Shown: piece by piece, positions 1 to 5,914 of the stretch
Numbering within the stretch: the first letter of the stretch is position 1
Layout of the letters: each line of letters starts with the position of its first letter
From: Actinomycetota bacterium
Lineage (GTDB): Bacteria > Actinomycetota > Actinomycetes > S36-B12
Direction of reading: 5' to 3'
Assembly: GCA_947472655.1 (NCBI GenBank)
Contig: CANJCG010000027.1
Span: forward strand, 1 to 16,286
Length of the DNA: 16,286 nt
The notes under the pieces: model-generated
The model's database searches: none
The model's input: only the letters and a program-made list of their open reading frames with translations
What the model was told of the DNA's origin: nothing
Made by a program: the position numbers and the translations under genes

Positions 1-201
1 GGGAAAATCACCGAGGTCTTTGCCTGCGGTACTGCCGCGGTTATCACCCCTGTTGGACATGTCAAAAGCCGAGACAGTGGGCATTGGGACATCAATGCAG
101 GACTGCCAGGACCAGTGACGATGCAGTTACGTGAAACCCTTCTCAACATCCAAACAGGGCTTGCTCAAGACACGCACCAGTGGCTACACACGATTTGCTA
201 G
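1..201 (+). CDS. ilvE: Branched-chain-amino-acid aminotransferase, C-terminal fragment
   Basis: The reading frame is open from base 1 to a TAG at 199-201 and gives 66 residues of a protein that begins before the window. The fragment contains EVFACGTAAVITPVG, the conserved C-terminal cofactor-site region of fold-type IV aminotransferases of the IlvE family, followed by a terminal helix rich in Leu and Gln. IlvE is PLP dependent and transfers the amino group from glutamate to the 2-oxo acids of valine, leucine and isoleucine in the cytoplasm. Its position before cimA fits a branched-chain amino acid cluster. Only the 3' end is visible, so start, length and upstream control cannot be judged. Confidence 0.9.
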   Translation, partial: GKITEVFACGTAAVITPVGHVKSRDSGHWDINAGLPGPVTMQLRETLLNIQTGLAQDTHQWLHTIC

Positions 202-270
202 TGCCGGTGTTGGTTTGTTCAATCAGTAGCGAGGGGACTGGTTGCTGGGTAGATTGTCTGGATTTCATGG

Positions 271-285
271 GGGGCTGGCCCCTTT
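271..285 (+). terminator. Possible weak terminator after ilvE
   Basis: GGGG at 271-274 can pair with CCCC at 279-282 around a CTGG loop, and only three T follow. The T tract is poor, so this may be a weak terminator for ilvE or chance. It lies just before the putative promoter of the cimA leader. Confidence 0.25.
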
Positions 286-298
286 GAGTGGGTTGTGG

Positions 299-304
299 CA
301 TAAT
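299..304 (+). promoter_or_regulatory. Putative -10 box of the cimA leader transcript
   Basis: CATAAT matches TATAAT at five of six positions. The GTG of the short leader ORF lies seven bases after its last base, so transcription would start at or next to that GTG and the leader ORF would be translated leaderless. No convincing -35 hexamer is seen at the usual distance. Confidence 0.45.
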
Positions 305-310
305 TACAGC

Positions 311-340
311 GTGTTTCATCGCTGCATCATCATTAACTAG
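311..340 (+). CDS. Leader peptide with three consecutive Ile codons, upstream of cimA
   Basis: GTG TTT CAT CGC TGC ATC ATC ATT AAC TAG encodes M-F-H-R-C-I-I-I-N and stops. Three adjacent isoleucine codons (326-334) right before the stop are the mark of a sensing peptide in ribosome-mediated attenuation. A hairpin (339-365) starts at the stop codon and an intrinsic terminator (367-393) follows, all before the gene for citramalate synthase, which starts a route to isoleucine. No Shine-Dalgarno precedes the GTG, but a -10-like box lies at the right distance for leaderless initiation. Classical attenuation is known for ilvB, leuA and trp leaders in Actinobacteria; assigning it to cimA here is inferred from this sequence. 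Confidence 0.6.
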   Translation: MFHRCIIIN

Positions 341-393
341 CGCGTCGACTTTTCGTCAACGCGCTGCCCTTCGCACCCTGCGGGGGGTTTTTT
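339..393 (+). promoter_or_regulatory. Attenuator: hairpin plus intrinsic terminator before cimA
   Basis: Hairpin one pairs 339-349 with 355-365 (11 pairs with one C/A mismatch) around the loop TTTTC. Hairpin two pairs 367-375 with 379-387 (nine pairs, two of them G-U) around the loop CCC and is followed at once by six T (388-393), the form of a rho-independent terminator. It lies 42 nt before the cimA ATG and after the Ile-rich leader ORF, so it should end transcription before the gene unless its folding is prevented. A ribosome stalled on the Ile codons would cover the 5' arm of hairpin one. A strong alternative antiterminator pairing was not found by eye, so the exact switch is open. Confidence 0.65.
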
Positions 394-435
394 CGTTGAT
401 GGTGTCAATTCGCTCAAACGGTAAGGAATCAACTC

Positions 436-2025
436 ATGCCTCGTTCTGACGACTTTCACATGTACGACACGACCCTGCGCGATGGTGCCCAACGCGAAGG
501 TATTTCGTACTCAGTCAACGACAAGCTCGCAGTTGCCAAGTTGCTCGATGAATATGGCGTCGGCTTTATTGAAGGCGGTTGGCCGGGTGCTATGCCCAAG
601 GACACCGAATTCTTCCAACGCGCTCAGACCGAGCTAGACCTCAAGAACGCCCAGCTCGTCGCCTTTGGGGCCACTTGTAAGGCCGGCAAGCAGGCGCATG
701 AAGACGCGCAAGTAAAGGCATTGTTGGATTCACAAGCACCCGTGATCACTCTTGTGGCTAAGTCTGATGTTCGCCATGTCATTGAGGCACTGAAAACCGA
801 CCTTGACGAGAACGAACGCATGATCGTAGACACCGTTAAATTCTTGGTTGGTGAAGGTCGTCGTGTTTTCATCGACATGGAACATTTCTTTGACGGCTAT
901 AAGCATGACTCCGATTACGGGGTGCGCATCTTGGTTGCCGCAGCAGAAGCTGGCGCAAGTGTTGGCGTCATGTGTGACACCAACGGCGGAATGTTGCCGG
1001 TGGGTATTTTTGAGACCGTTACCGATGTAGCTAAGCGTTCTGGCGTTCGTTTGGGCATTCATTGCCAAGACGACACCGGATGCGCCGTAGCTAACACCGT
1101 CACGGCAGTTTCTGCTGGAGCAACACATGCTCAGTGCACAGCCAATGGATATGGCGAGCGCACGGGTAACGCTGATCTCTTTGCAGTTGTGGCCAACCTG
1201 CAACTCAAGATGGGCATCGATGCACTTCCTGAAGGCAGCCTGCGCGAAACAGTTCACATCTCGCATGCAATTGCTGAAATCGCGAATATCGCGCCAGATA
1301 GTCACCAGGCTTATGCCGGATCTTCATCTTTCGCGCATAAGGCTGGTTTGCATGCTTCTGCGCTCAAGGTCAACGTTGAGTTATACAACCACATTGACCC
1401 AGCCTTAGTTGGTCACGTTCAGCGCGTGCTTGTAACCGAGATGGCCGGTCGCGCATCAGTTGAACTCAAGGCCGAAGAACTTGGTCACGATCTTTCGCGA
1501 AAGCCTGAGCTTGTCACCCGCGTGGTTGCCAAGGTGAAGGAACTTGAATCGCAGGGCTGGTCATTTGAGGCTGCGGATGCGTCCTTTGAGTTGCTACTAA
1601 TGGCTGAAGATGGCGTAGAGCGAGGATTCGAAGTTGAATCTTGGCGCACCATCGTTGAGCAAAGTGCAGATGGCAGTGTGGATTCTGAGGCAACCGTCAA
1701 GGTTCATGCCAATGGCGATCGTGTCATCTCAACTGCAGAGGGCAACGGTCCAGTCAACGCCCTAGACAATGCCTTGCGGGCAGCCCTTGGTCAGATTTAC
1801 CCAGAACTCTCAGAACTGACCTTGACCGATTACAAGGTTCGGATTCTGGACGGTGGCAGTGGCACCGGAGCGGTGACGCGGGTGCTGATTGACACAACTG
1901 ATGGCGAAGCTGACTGGACCACTGTGGGCGTTCACGAGAACGTCATTGCTGCATCCTGGAAAGCGCTGGATGACGCCGTTCGGTTCGGGCTGCTTCGCGC
2001 AGGTCGCATTATTGCCGCTGAATAG
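436..2025 (+). CDS. cimA: Citramalate synthase (CimA type)
   Basis: This 529-residue protein has the length of the actinobacterial and bacterial CimA family and condenses acetyl-CoA with pyruvate to (R)-citramalate, the first step of the threonine-independent route to 2-oxobutyrate and isoleucine. The catalytic barrel carries DTTLRDGAQ (residues 11-19, with catalytic R15 and metal ligand D16), GWPGAMPKD (48-56) and NGYGERTGNADL (237-248). The C-terminal part, from about residue 390, fits the LeuA-type dimerisation and allosteric domain that usually binds isoleucine. The metal HxH motif reads H209-C210-Q211, with Gln in the second His position. The start is the ATG at 436 with AAGGA at 423-427. 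The gene is preceded by an Ile-codon attenuator and followed after 31 bp by the FAH-family gene. A 2-isopropylmalate or homocitrate synthase is less likely given the GWPG and DGAQREG context. Confidence 0.9.
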   Translation: MPRSDDFHMYDTTLRDGAQREGISYSVNDKLAVAKLLDEYGVGFIEGGWPGAMPKDTEFFQRAQTELDLKNAQLVAFGATCKAGKQAHEDAQVKALLDSQAPVITLVAKSDVRHVIEALKTDLDENERMIVDTVKFLVGEGRRVFIDMEHFFDGYKHDSDYGVRILVAAAEAGASVGVMCDTNGGMLPVGIFETVTDVAKRSGVRLGIHCQDDTGCAVANTVTAVSAGATHAQCTANGYGERTGNADLFAVVANLQLKMGIDALPEGSLRETVHISHAIAEIANIAPDSHQAYAGSSSFAHKAGLHASALKVNVELYNHIDPALVGHVQRVLVTEMAGRASVELKAEELGHDLSRKPELVTRVVAKVKELESQGWSFEAADASFELLLMAEDGVERGFEVESWRTIVEQSADGSVDSEATVKVHANGDRVISTAEGNGPVNALDNALRAALGQIYPELSELTLTDYKVRILDGGSGTGAVTRVLIDTTDGEADWTTVGVHENVIAASWKALDDAVRFGLLRAGRIIAAE

Positions 2026-2056
2026 TGCAGTGGGCTGTTGTCGGTAGGCTGTCAAT

Positions 2057-2851
2057 GTGAAAATTTGTCGGGTTTCTGTCAATGATGAGCTTTTCTTCGG
2101 CGTTCTTGAGGGTTTAGATGCCAACGGAGAGCCTGGTGACGAGACGGTCATTGCCATCCTTGAGGGGCATCCCTTCAATGGCATTAACCCAGACGGACGG
2201 TTTGTTCGCTATCAAGATGTACGCCTTGTTGCTCCCGTGCTTCCAAGCAAGATTGTGGCTATTGGCAAGAATTACGCGGCCCATGCTGCGGAGACGAACT
2301 TGGGCGAGGTGCCCTCAGAGCCGCTTATGTTTCTGAAGCCAAGCACGTCGGTGATTGGCCCAGGTGAGCCGATCATTTTGCCTTGGCAATCCGAACTCGT
2401 TGAGCACGAGTCTGAACTCGCGATCGTGATTGGTCGCGTTTGCGCTGAGGTTCCAAAAGAGCGAGCGCACGAAGTCATTTTCGGTTTCACATGCGCCAAT
2501 GACCTCACTGCTCGAGATCTCCAGCACGCTGATGTGCAATGGACACGGGCGAAGAGCTTCGACACTTTTTGCCCGTTAGGTCCTTGGATCGAAACAGAAC
2601 TGGATTGGGAAGATGTTTCCATTCAGTGCCGAGTCAATGATGTGCTGAAGCAAGACGGAACGTCGCTGGACATGGTTTTCGATGTTGCATCAATCATTGA
2701 AGCAGTCAGTAACGTGATGACGCTGCTTCCTGGCGACATCATCTTGACTGGATCACCGGCAGGAACCGGACCCATCACAGCTGGTGACAATGTGAGCGTA
2801 ACTATCTCTGGCATCGGCACCCTTAAGAATCCGGTGATCGATCGTGAGTGA
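2057..2851 (+). CDS. Fumarylacetoacetate hydrolase (FAH) family protein
   Basis: This 264-residue soluble protein has the FAH fold: a short N-terminal domain, then GKNYAAHAAE (70-79) and the metal triad E118, E120 (in EHESELAIVIG) and D149 (in CANDLTARDLQ), followed by the conserved RAKSFDTFCPLGPW (164-177) and LTGSPAGTG near the C-terminus. Members act on acylpyruvates, including fumarylpyruvate hydrolysis, oxaloacetate decarboxylation or tautomerisation, and isomerisation of homoprotocatechuate products; the substrate cannot be read from sequence. The GTG at 2057 is chosen because the conserved domain begins close behind it. The gene sits between cimA and gltX, overlapping gltX by 8 bp, an actinobacterial arrangement that suggests a housekeeping role such as oxaloacetate repair rather than aromatic degradation (inference). 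Confidence 0.85.
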   Translation: MKICRVSVNDELFFGVLEGLDANGEPGDETVIAILEGHPFNGINPDGRFVRYQDVRLVAPVLPSKIVAIGKNYAAHAAETNLGEVPSEPLMFLKPSTSVIGPGEPIILPWQSELVEHESELAIVIGRVCAEVPKERAHEVIFGFTCANDLTARDLQHADVQWTRAKSFDTFCPLGPWIETELDWEDVSIQCRVNDVLKQDGTSLDMVFDVASIIEAVSNVMTLLPGDIILTGSPAGTGPITAGDNVSVTISGIGTLKNPVIDRE

Positions 2852-4322
2852 TGTTCGAGTTCGTTTTTGCCCATCACCGACAGGCAATCCACATGTGGGA
2901 ATGGTGCGAACTGCGCTGTTCAACTGGGCCTTTGCCAGGAATCTTGGGGGCACCTTCGTCTTTCGAATTGAAGACACAGATAGTGCGAGAGATTCGGAAG
3001 AGTCCTATGACGCACTTATTGATTCCCTTCGTTGGCTTGGGCTCACCTGGGATGAAGGCCCAGAGGTCGGTGGCCCTTATGGTCCGTATCGCCAGTCGCA
3101 ACGCTTAGAGATTTATGCGGATGTGGCAGCCAGGTTGCTTGATGGTGGCTTTGCCTACCGTTGCTACTGCACCGCAGATGAACTTGATACTCAACGTGAG
3201 TTAGCCAAAAAAGAAAATCGTGCGCCTGGCTACGAAGGCACTTGTCGCGATCTCACTGCAGAACAAGCAGCAAGTTATGTCGCAGAAGGTCGCACGAGTG
3301 TTGTGCGTTTTCGGATGCCAGATCGTGACTGCACTTGGGTTGATCTCGTTCGCGGTGAAGTGACCTTCGGGCATGAGCATGTTCCTGATTTTGTGATGGT
3401 TCGCGGCAATGGTGAACCGCTTTACACCCTGGTGAACCCTGTTGACGATGCGATGATGCGCATCACGCATGTGCTTCGCGGTGAGGATCTCCTTTCATCA
3501 ACGCCGCGTCAGATAGCGCTGTATGAGGCTTTGGCTGCAATCGGCGTGAGCGATGGCACAACACCGCAGTTCGGTCATTTGCCATACGTGATGGGCGAAG
3601 GCAATCGAAAACTTTCAAAGCGCGATCCTGAGTCTTCCTTGCTGATGTACCGCGAAGAAGGTTTCCTTCCAGAGGCCTTGTTGAACTACTTGGCATTGCT
3701 TGGCTGGTCGATGGGCGATGATCAAGAGTTCTTTTCACTTGATCAGATGGCTGCTGCCTTCAAGATTGACCGAGTCAGTGCGAATCCAGCGCGCTTTGAT
3801 CTCAAGAAATGCACATCCATCAATGGTGACTGGATCCGCACGCTCAGTGTTGATGATCTGATTTCTCGGATCGTGCCCCGTCTTGAGGCTTCACACTTCG
3901 TGAGCAATCCACCAACCCTTGAGCAACAAGCAATCTTGAAAGCAGCAGTCCCACTGATTCAGGAACGCCTAGAGAATCTGAAACAAGCGGTCCCAATGCT
4001 TGGTTTCTTACTGGTATCTCCAAGTGAATTTGTCATCGATGAAGCAGATGCCAAGGCTGTTCTTGGTGAAGACGCAGACGAGACCCTGAACGCGGCTGTG
4101 ACTGCTTTGAGTGCGCTGCCCGAATGGAATACGGATGCTATTCACGAGGCCTTAAAGAGTGCTTTGGTTGAGGGCCTAGGAATCAAGCCGAAGTTAGCTT
4201 TTGGCCCGATTCGGGTTGCCATCACTGGCCGTCGGATTTCTCCACCGCTTTTTGAATCGATGGAGATTCTTGGTCGTGAAGTTTCACTCACCCGTTTGAG
4301 TGGGGCCCTGAGCGTTCGCTAG
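2844..4322 (+). CDS. gltX: Glutamyl-tRNA synthetase (class I)
   Basis: The 492-residue protein charges tRNA-Glu with glutamate. The class I HIGH signature appears as PHVGM (16-20) within PSPTGNPHVGM, and the KMSKS loop as KLSKR (256-260). FRIEDTD (40-46) and the QRLEIY region are typical of GluRS. The C-terminal anticodon-binding helical domain runs from about 330 to the end. A CxC pair (C107, C109) with C134 resembles the zinc-binding site of some GluRS, but the final ligand is absent. Actinobacteria usually lack GlnRS and use a non-discriminating GluRS with GatCAB, so this enzyme probably also charges tRNA-Gln (inference). The start is a GTG that overlaps the end of the FAH-family gene by 8 bp, implying translational coupling. 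The 3' end overlaps the convergent yihY-type gene by 39 bp. Confidence 0.95.
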   Translation: MSDVRVRFCPSPTGNPHVGMVRTALFNWAFARNLGGTFVFRIEDTDSARDSEESYDALIDSLRWLGLTWDEGPEVGGPYGPYRQSQRLEIYADVAARLLDGGFAYRCYCTADELDTQRELAKKENRAPGYEGTCRDLTAEQAASYVAEGRTSVVRFRMPDRDCTWVDLVRGEVTFGHEHVPDFVMVRGNGEPLYTLVNPVDDAMMRITHVLRGEDLLSSTPRQIALYEALAAIGVSDGTTPQFGHLPYVMGEGNRKLSKRDPESSLLMYREEGFLPEALLNYLALLGWSMGDDQEFFSLDQMAAAFKIDRVSANPARFDLKKCTSINGDWIRTLSVDDLISRIVPRLEASHFVSNPPTLEQQAILKAAVPLIQERLENLKQAVPMLGFLLVSPSEFVIDEADAKAVLGEDADETLNAAVTALSALPEWNTDAIHEALKSALVEGLGIKPKLAFGPIRVAITGRRISPPLFESMEILGREVSLTRLSGALSVR

Positions 4323-5093
4323 CACCGCATGTTTGCGTTGGGCGTAGACGCCAACGAGAAGCGGTGCGACCAGCATGACAACTACGCCGACCAAAATCAG
4401 AGTGAAGAGCGAGAAGGTCACGCCGATCGGACCAAATTGTTCAGCTTGAGTTTGCAAGGTTCGCGGCATATATACAGCAGCCCACACGATGATGCCCATG
4501 TGGCCAATGCTGCTGAGTATTGCTGCGGGCACCAGTAGCCGCCTGTTGATGCTCGGTACGAGTAATCGGATGCCTGCGTATTCAGTCAGTAACCAAAAGA
4601 TGAAGGTTGCGAATCCAGCAAGTAGGCCCACCGCTAAGTCGCTATCTCGCCAAAGGTTGCGTAGTCCTGCGCTGATGGCAAACATGACGACTTGAAGCAG
4701 TACCCACGCCAGGCCTCTTCCAAGTTGCTTAGGCAATAGGGACGGAATTTGGAAAATAGCACCATAGGTTCTTGAGAGTTTTCTCGAGAGCGAAAAAGCC
4801 GAATATGAGGTGATAAAGAGCGCGGTCCAGGAAATTACAAATGTGGGCGCTGGAGAGTCGAATAACGAACTCACTGCATCAGCAGCGGCCCCTTCAAGCC
4901 CGAACCGTTCAATGAGTTGGTTGGCGATCACACTGCCATCAGATCCGGCAAATACGGCAACGATCAAAATAACTAGGGGGAGCAGGGCGACGAATGCTTG
5001 GGCGGCAAGGCCAAAAGAGCGGTCAAGGAGCTCAAGCTCGAAGAAGCGTCGAAAGACCGCAACGGGGTATGAATTCCGGATCCATTCGAGCAC
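4284..5093 (-). CDS. YihY/virulence factor BrkB family inner-membrane protein
   Basis: This 269-residue membrane protein has about six hydrophobic helices (roughly 28-50, 84-103, 125-145, 152-172, 186-208 and 222-250), the topology of the YihY/BrkB (UPF0761) family. Family-like stretches are AQAFVALLPLVIL near the first helix and FGPIGVTFSLFTLI near the last. The molecular function of this family is not established; older claims of RNase BN activity were withdrawn. The reading frame opens at a GTG at 5093 with no clear ribosome binding site, so the start is uncertain by some residues. It is encoded opposite to gltX and its last 39 bp overlap the end of gltX, so no terminator fits between them. 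Confidence 0.8.
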   Translation of the reverse strand: MLEWIRNSYPVAVFRRFFELELLDRSFGLAAQAFVALLPLVILIVAVFAGSDGSVIANQLIERFGLEGAAADAVSSLFDSPAPTFVISWTALFITSYSAFSLSRKLSRTYGAIFQIPSLLPKQLGRGLAWVLLQVVMFAISAGLRNLWRDSDLAVGLLAGFATFIFWLLTEYAGIRLLVPSINRRLLVPAAILSSIGHMGIIVWAAVYMPRTLQTQAEQFGPIGVTFSLFTLILVGVVVMLVAPLLVGVYAQRKHAVLANAQGPTQTGE

Positions 5094-5164
5094 TGGCTAA
5101 GCATGGCGATTTTTCGAGTGAAGCAGGCGTATTTGGGTCGGCGTCGCGCAGGAAAAGTCTCACG

Positions 5165-5170
5165 TATACT
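5165..5170 (+). promoter_or_regulatory. Putative -10 box of the tRNA-Gln/tRNA-Glu transcript
   Basis: TATACT matches TATAAT at five of six positions and lies 14 bp before the tRNA-Gln gene, so a start near 5177 would give a very short 5' leader. No good -35 hexamer was found at 16-18 bp spacing. Confidence 0.5.
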
Positions 5171-5184
5171 TCTTCCTTGTCCCG

Positions 5185-5256
5185 TGGGGTATGGGGTAAT
5201 TGGCAGCCCAAGTGATTCTGGTTCACTTAGTCTAGGTTCGAGTCCTGGTACCCCAG
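5185..5256 (+). tRNA. tRNA-Gln (anticodon CUG)
   Basis: A full cloverleaf can be drawn: acceptor TGGGGTA (5185-5191) with TACCCCA (5249-5255) and discriminator G; a short GGG/CCC D stem; anticodon stem AGTGA/TCACT around the loop TTCTGGT, whose middle three bases CTG read CAG glutamine codons; and a T arm with TTCGAGT. The 3' CCA is not encoded. The gene is paired with tRNA-Glu 66 bp downstream and lies near gltX, the enzyme expected to charge both. Confidence 0.95.
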
Positions 5257-5287
5257 CGAGCGTCGAAAGTTCGGTTATTCGGCGTCA

Positions 5288-5313
5288 TATTGATTGGGGA
5301 GACCCAATCAATA
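5288..5313 (+). repeat. Perfect 11-bp hairpin with GAGA tetraloop between the two tRNAs
   Basis: TATTGATTGGG (5288-5298) pairs perfectly with CCCAATCAATA (5303-5313) around GAGA, a GNRA-type tetraloop. No T tract follows, so it is not a normal terminator. It lies in the spacer of what looks like a two-tRNA transcript and may guide processing. Confidence 0.6.
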
Positions 5314-5322
5314 AAGAAACAA

Positions 5323-5395
5323 GGCCCCGTTGTGTAGTGGCCTAGCACGCCGCCCTCTCAAGGCGGTAGCGCGGGTTCGAATCCCGTCGGGGCTA
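5323..5395 (+). tRNA. tRNA-Glu (anticodon CUC)
   Basis: The cloverleaf has acceptor GGCCCCG (5323-5329) with CGGGGCT (5388-5394, with a G1-U72 wobble) and discriminator A; anticodon stem CCGCC/GGCGG around loop CTCTCAA, giving anticodon CTC for GAG codons; and T arm GCGGG-TTCGAAT-CCCGT. CCA is not encoded. It is followed directly by a terminator and is probably cotranscribed with the upstream tRNA-Gln. Confidence 0.95.
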
Positions 5396-5405
5396 CAAAG
5401 CGCGA

Positions 5406-5431
5406 AACCCTCTGGAGACAGGGGGTTTTTT
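5406..5431 (+). terminator. Intrinsic terminator after tRNA-Glu
   Basis: AACCCTC (5406-5412) pairs with GGGGGTT (5421-5427, one G-U pair) around an eight-base loop, and the T run extends to 5431. It ends the tRNA transcript. Confidence 0.8.
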
Positions 5432-5579
5432 GCTGTTCGGATACGCCTACGCGTGTACTTCTTTTTAGTGCAGGTCTCAGGCGGACGTGCGCTCATTTCG
5501 ATGGACTCCAGGGCCTGCCGGAACCAGACCTACATTGCTAAGATTTGAGCGTCCATTACTTCTATTGTGAGGAACATTC

Positions 5580-5828
5580 ATGAGTGCCACATTCTCAGAA
5601 GCATCAAAAGCGTTACACGACAACGCAGAACTTTCAGCAAAAGTCATGTCAGCTGGCTCCCCAGCCGAACGCGCCGAAATCCTCAAAGCAGCAGGAATTC
5701 CTGTACCAACCCATGCTGATGTCAATGCCTACCACGCATCACTGAGCGATGTTTCAGGCGCAGGAAACACCAACCCTTCGATTCCGATAGCAGTCGGCTG
5801 TTCTGTGGCGGCTGCTTCCGCGAATTGA
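5580..5828 (+). CDS. Small peptide resembling a Nif11-type RiPP precursor
   Basis: This 82-residue peptide starts at an ATG with AGGAA about seven bases upstream and is followed by a strong terminator, so it is very likely a real gene. Residues 5-48 look like a Nif11-type helical leader: an aromatic-led helix (FSEASKAL), an acidic/Asn turn with AEL, a Ser-Pro-x-Glu helix start, then ILKAAGIPVP. It continues with LSDVSGAG (55-62), which resembles the double-glycine-type end of RiPP leaders (GG, GA or AG). The remaining tail of about 20 residues (roughly 62-82) is rich in Ser, Ala, Val and Ile and has the only cysteine of the protein (C74). No modification enzyme, C39 peptidase or transporter gene lies within this window, so it would be an orphan precursor. 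The class is suggested by pattern only; a small unrelated secreted or regulatory peptide is possible. Confidence 0.6.
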   Translation: MSATFSEASKALHDNAELSAKVMSAGSPAERAEILKAAGIPVPTHADVNAYHASLSDVSGAGNTNPSIPIAVGCSVAAASAN

Positions 5829-5842
5829 GCTTCTTAAAAAGC

Positions 5843-5890
5843 AAGTAAAAGTGTCGTGGTGCAGATTGATGCACTACGACACCTTTACTT
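5843..5890. terminator. Long hairpin, likely bidirectional terminator
   Basis: A 21-nt arm (5843-5863) pairs with 5870-5890 around the loop GATTGA, with one A/C mismatch and one G-U pair. It lies between the convergent ends of the small peptide gene (5828) and the propeller gene (5915). T-rich stretches lie beyond it on both strands (TTTTGCTTTTT on the minus side; ATTTTT a little further away on the plus side). Confidence 0.7.
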
Positions 5891-5914
5891 ATCACCACAT
5901 TTTTGGTCTAGCGT

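Noticed and set aside
730..1305. A 191-codon open frame on the minus strand inside cimA
   Set aside because: It lies fully antisense to a well-conserved enzyme, its protein has no recognisable motif, and it has no ribosome binding site or promoter of note.
5330..5548. Open frames running across the tRNA-Glu gene on both strands
   Set aside because: They are made from tRNA and terminator sequence and have no coding signals.
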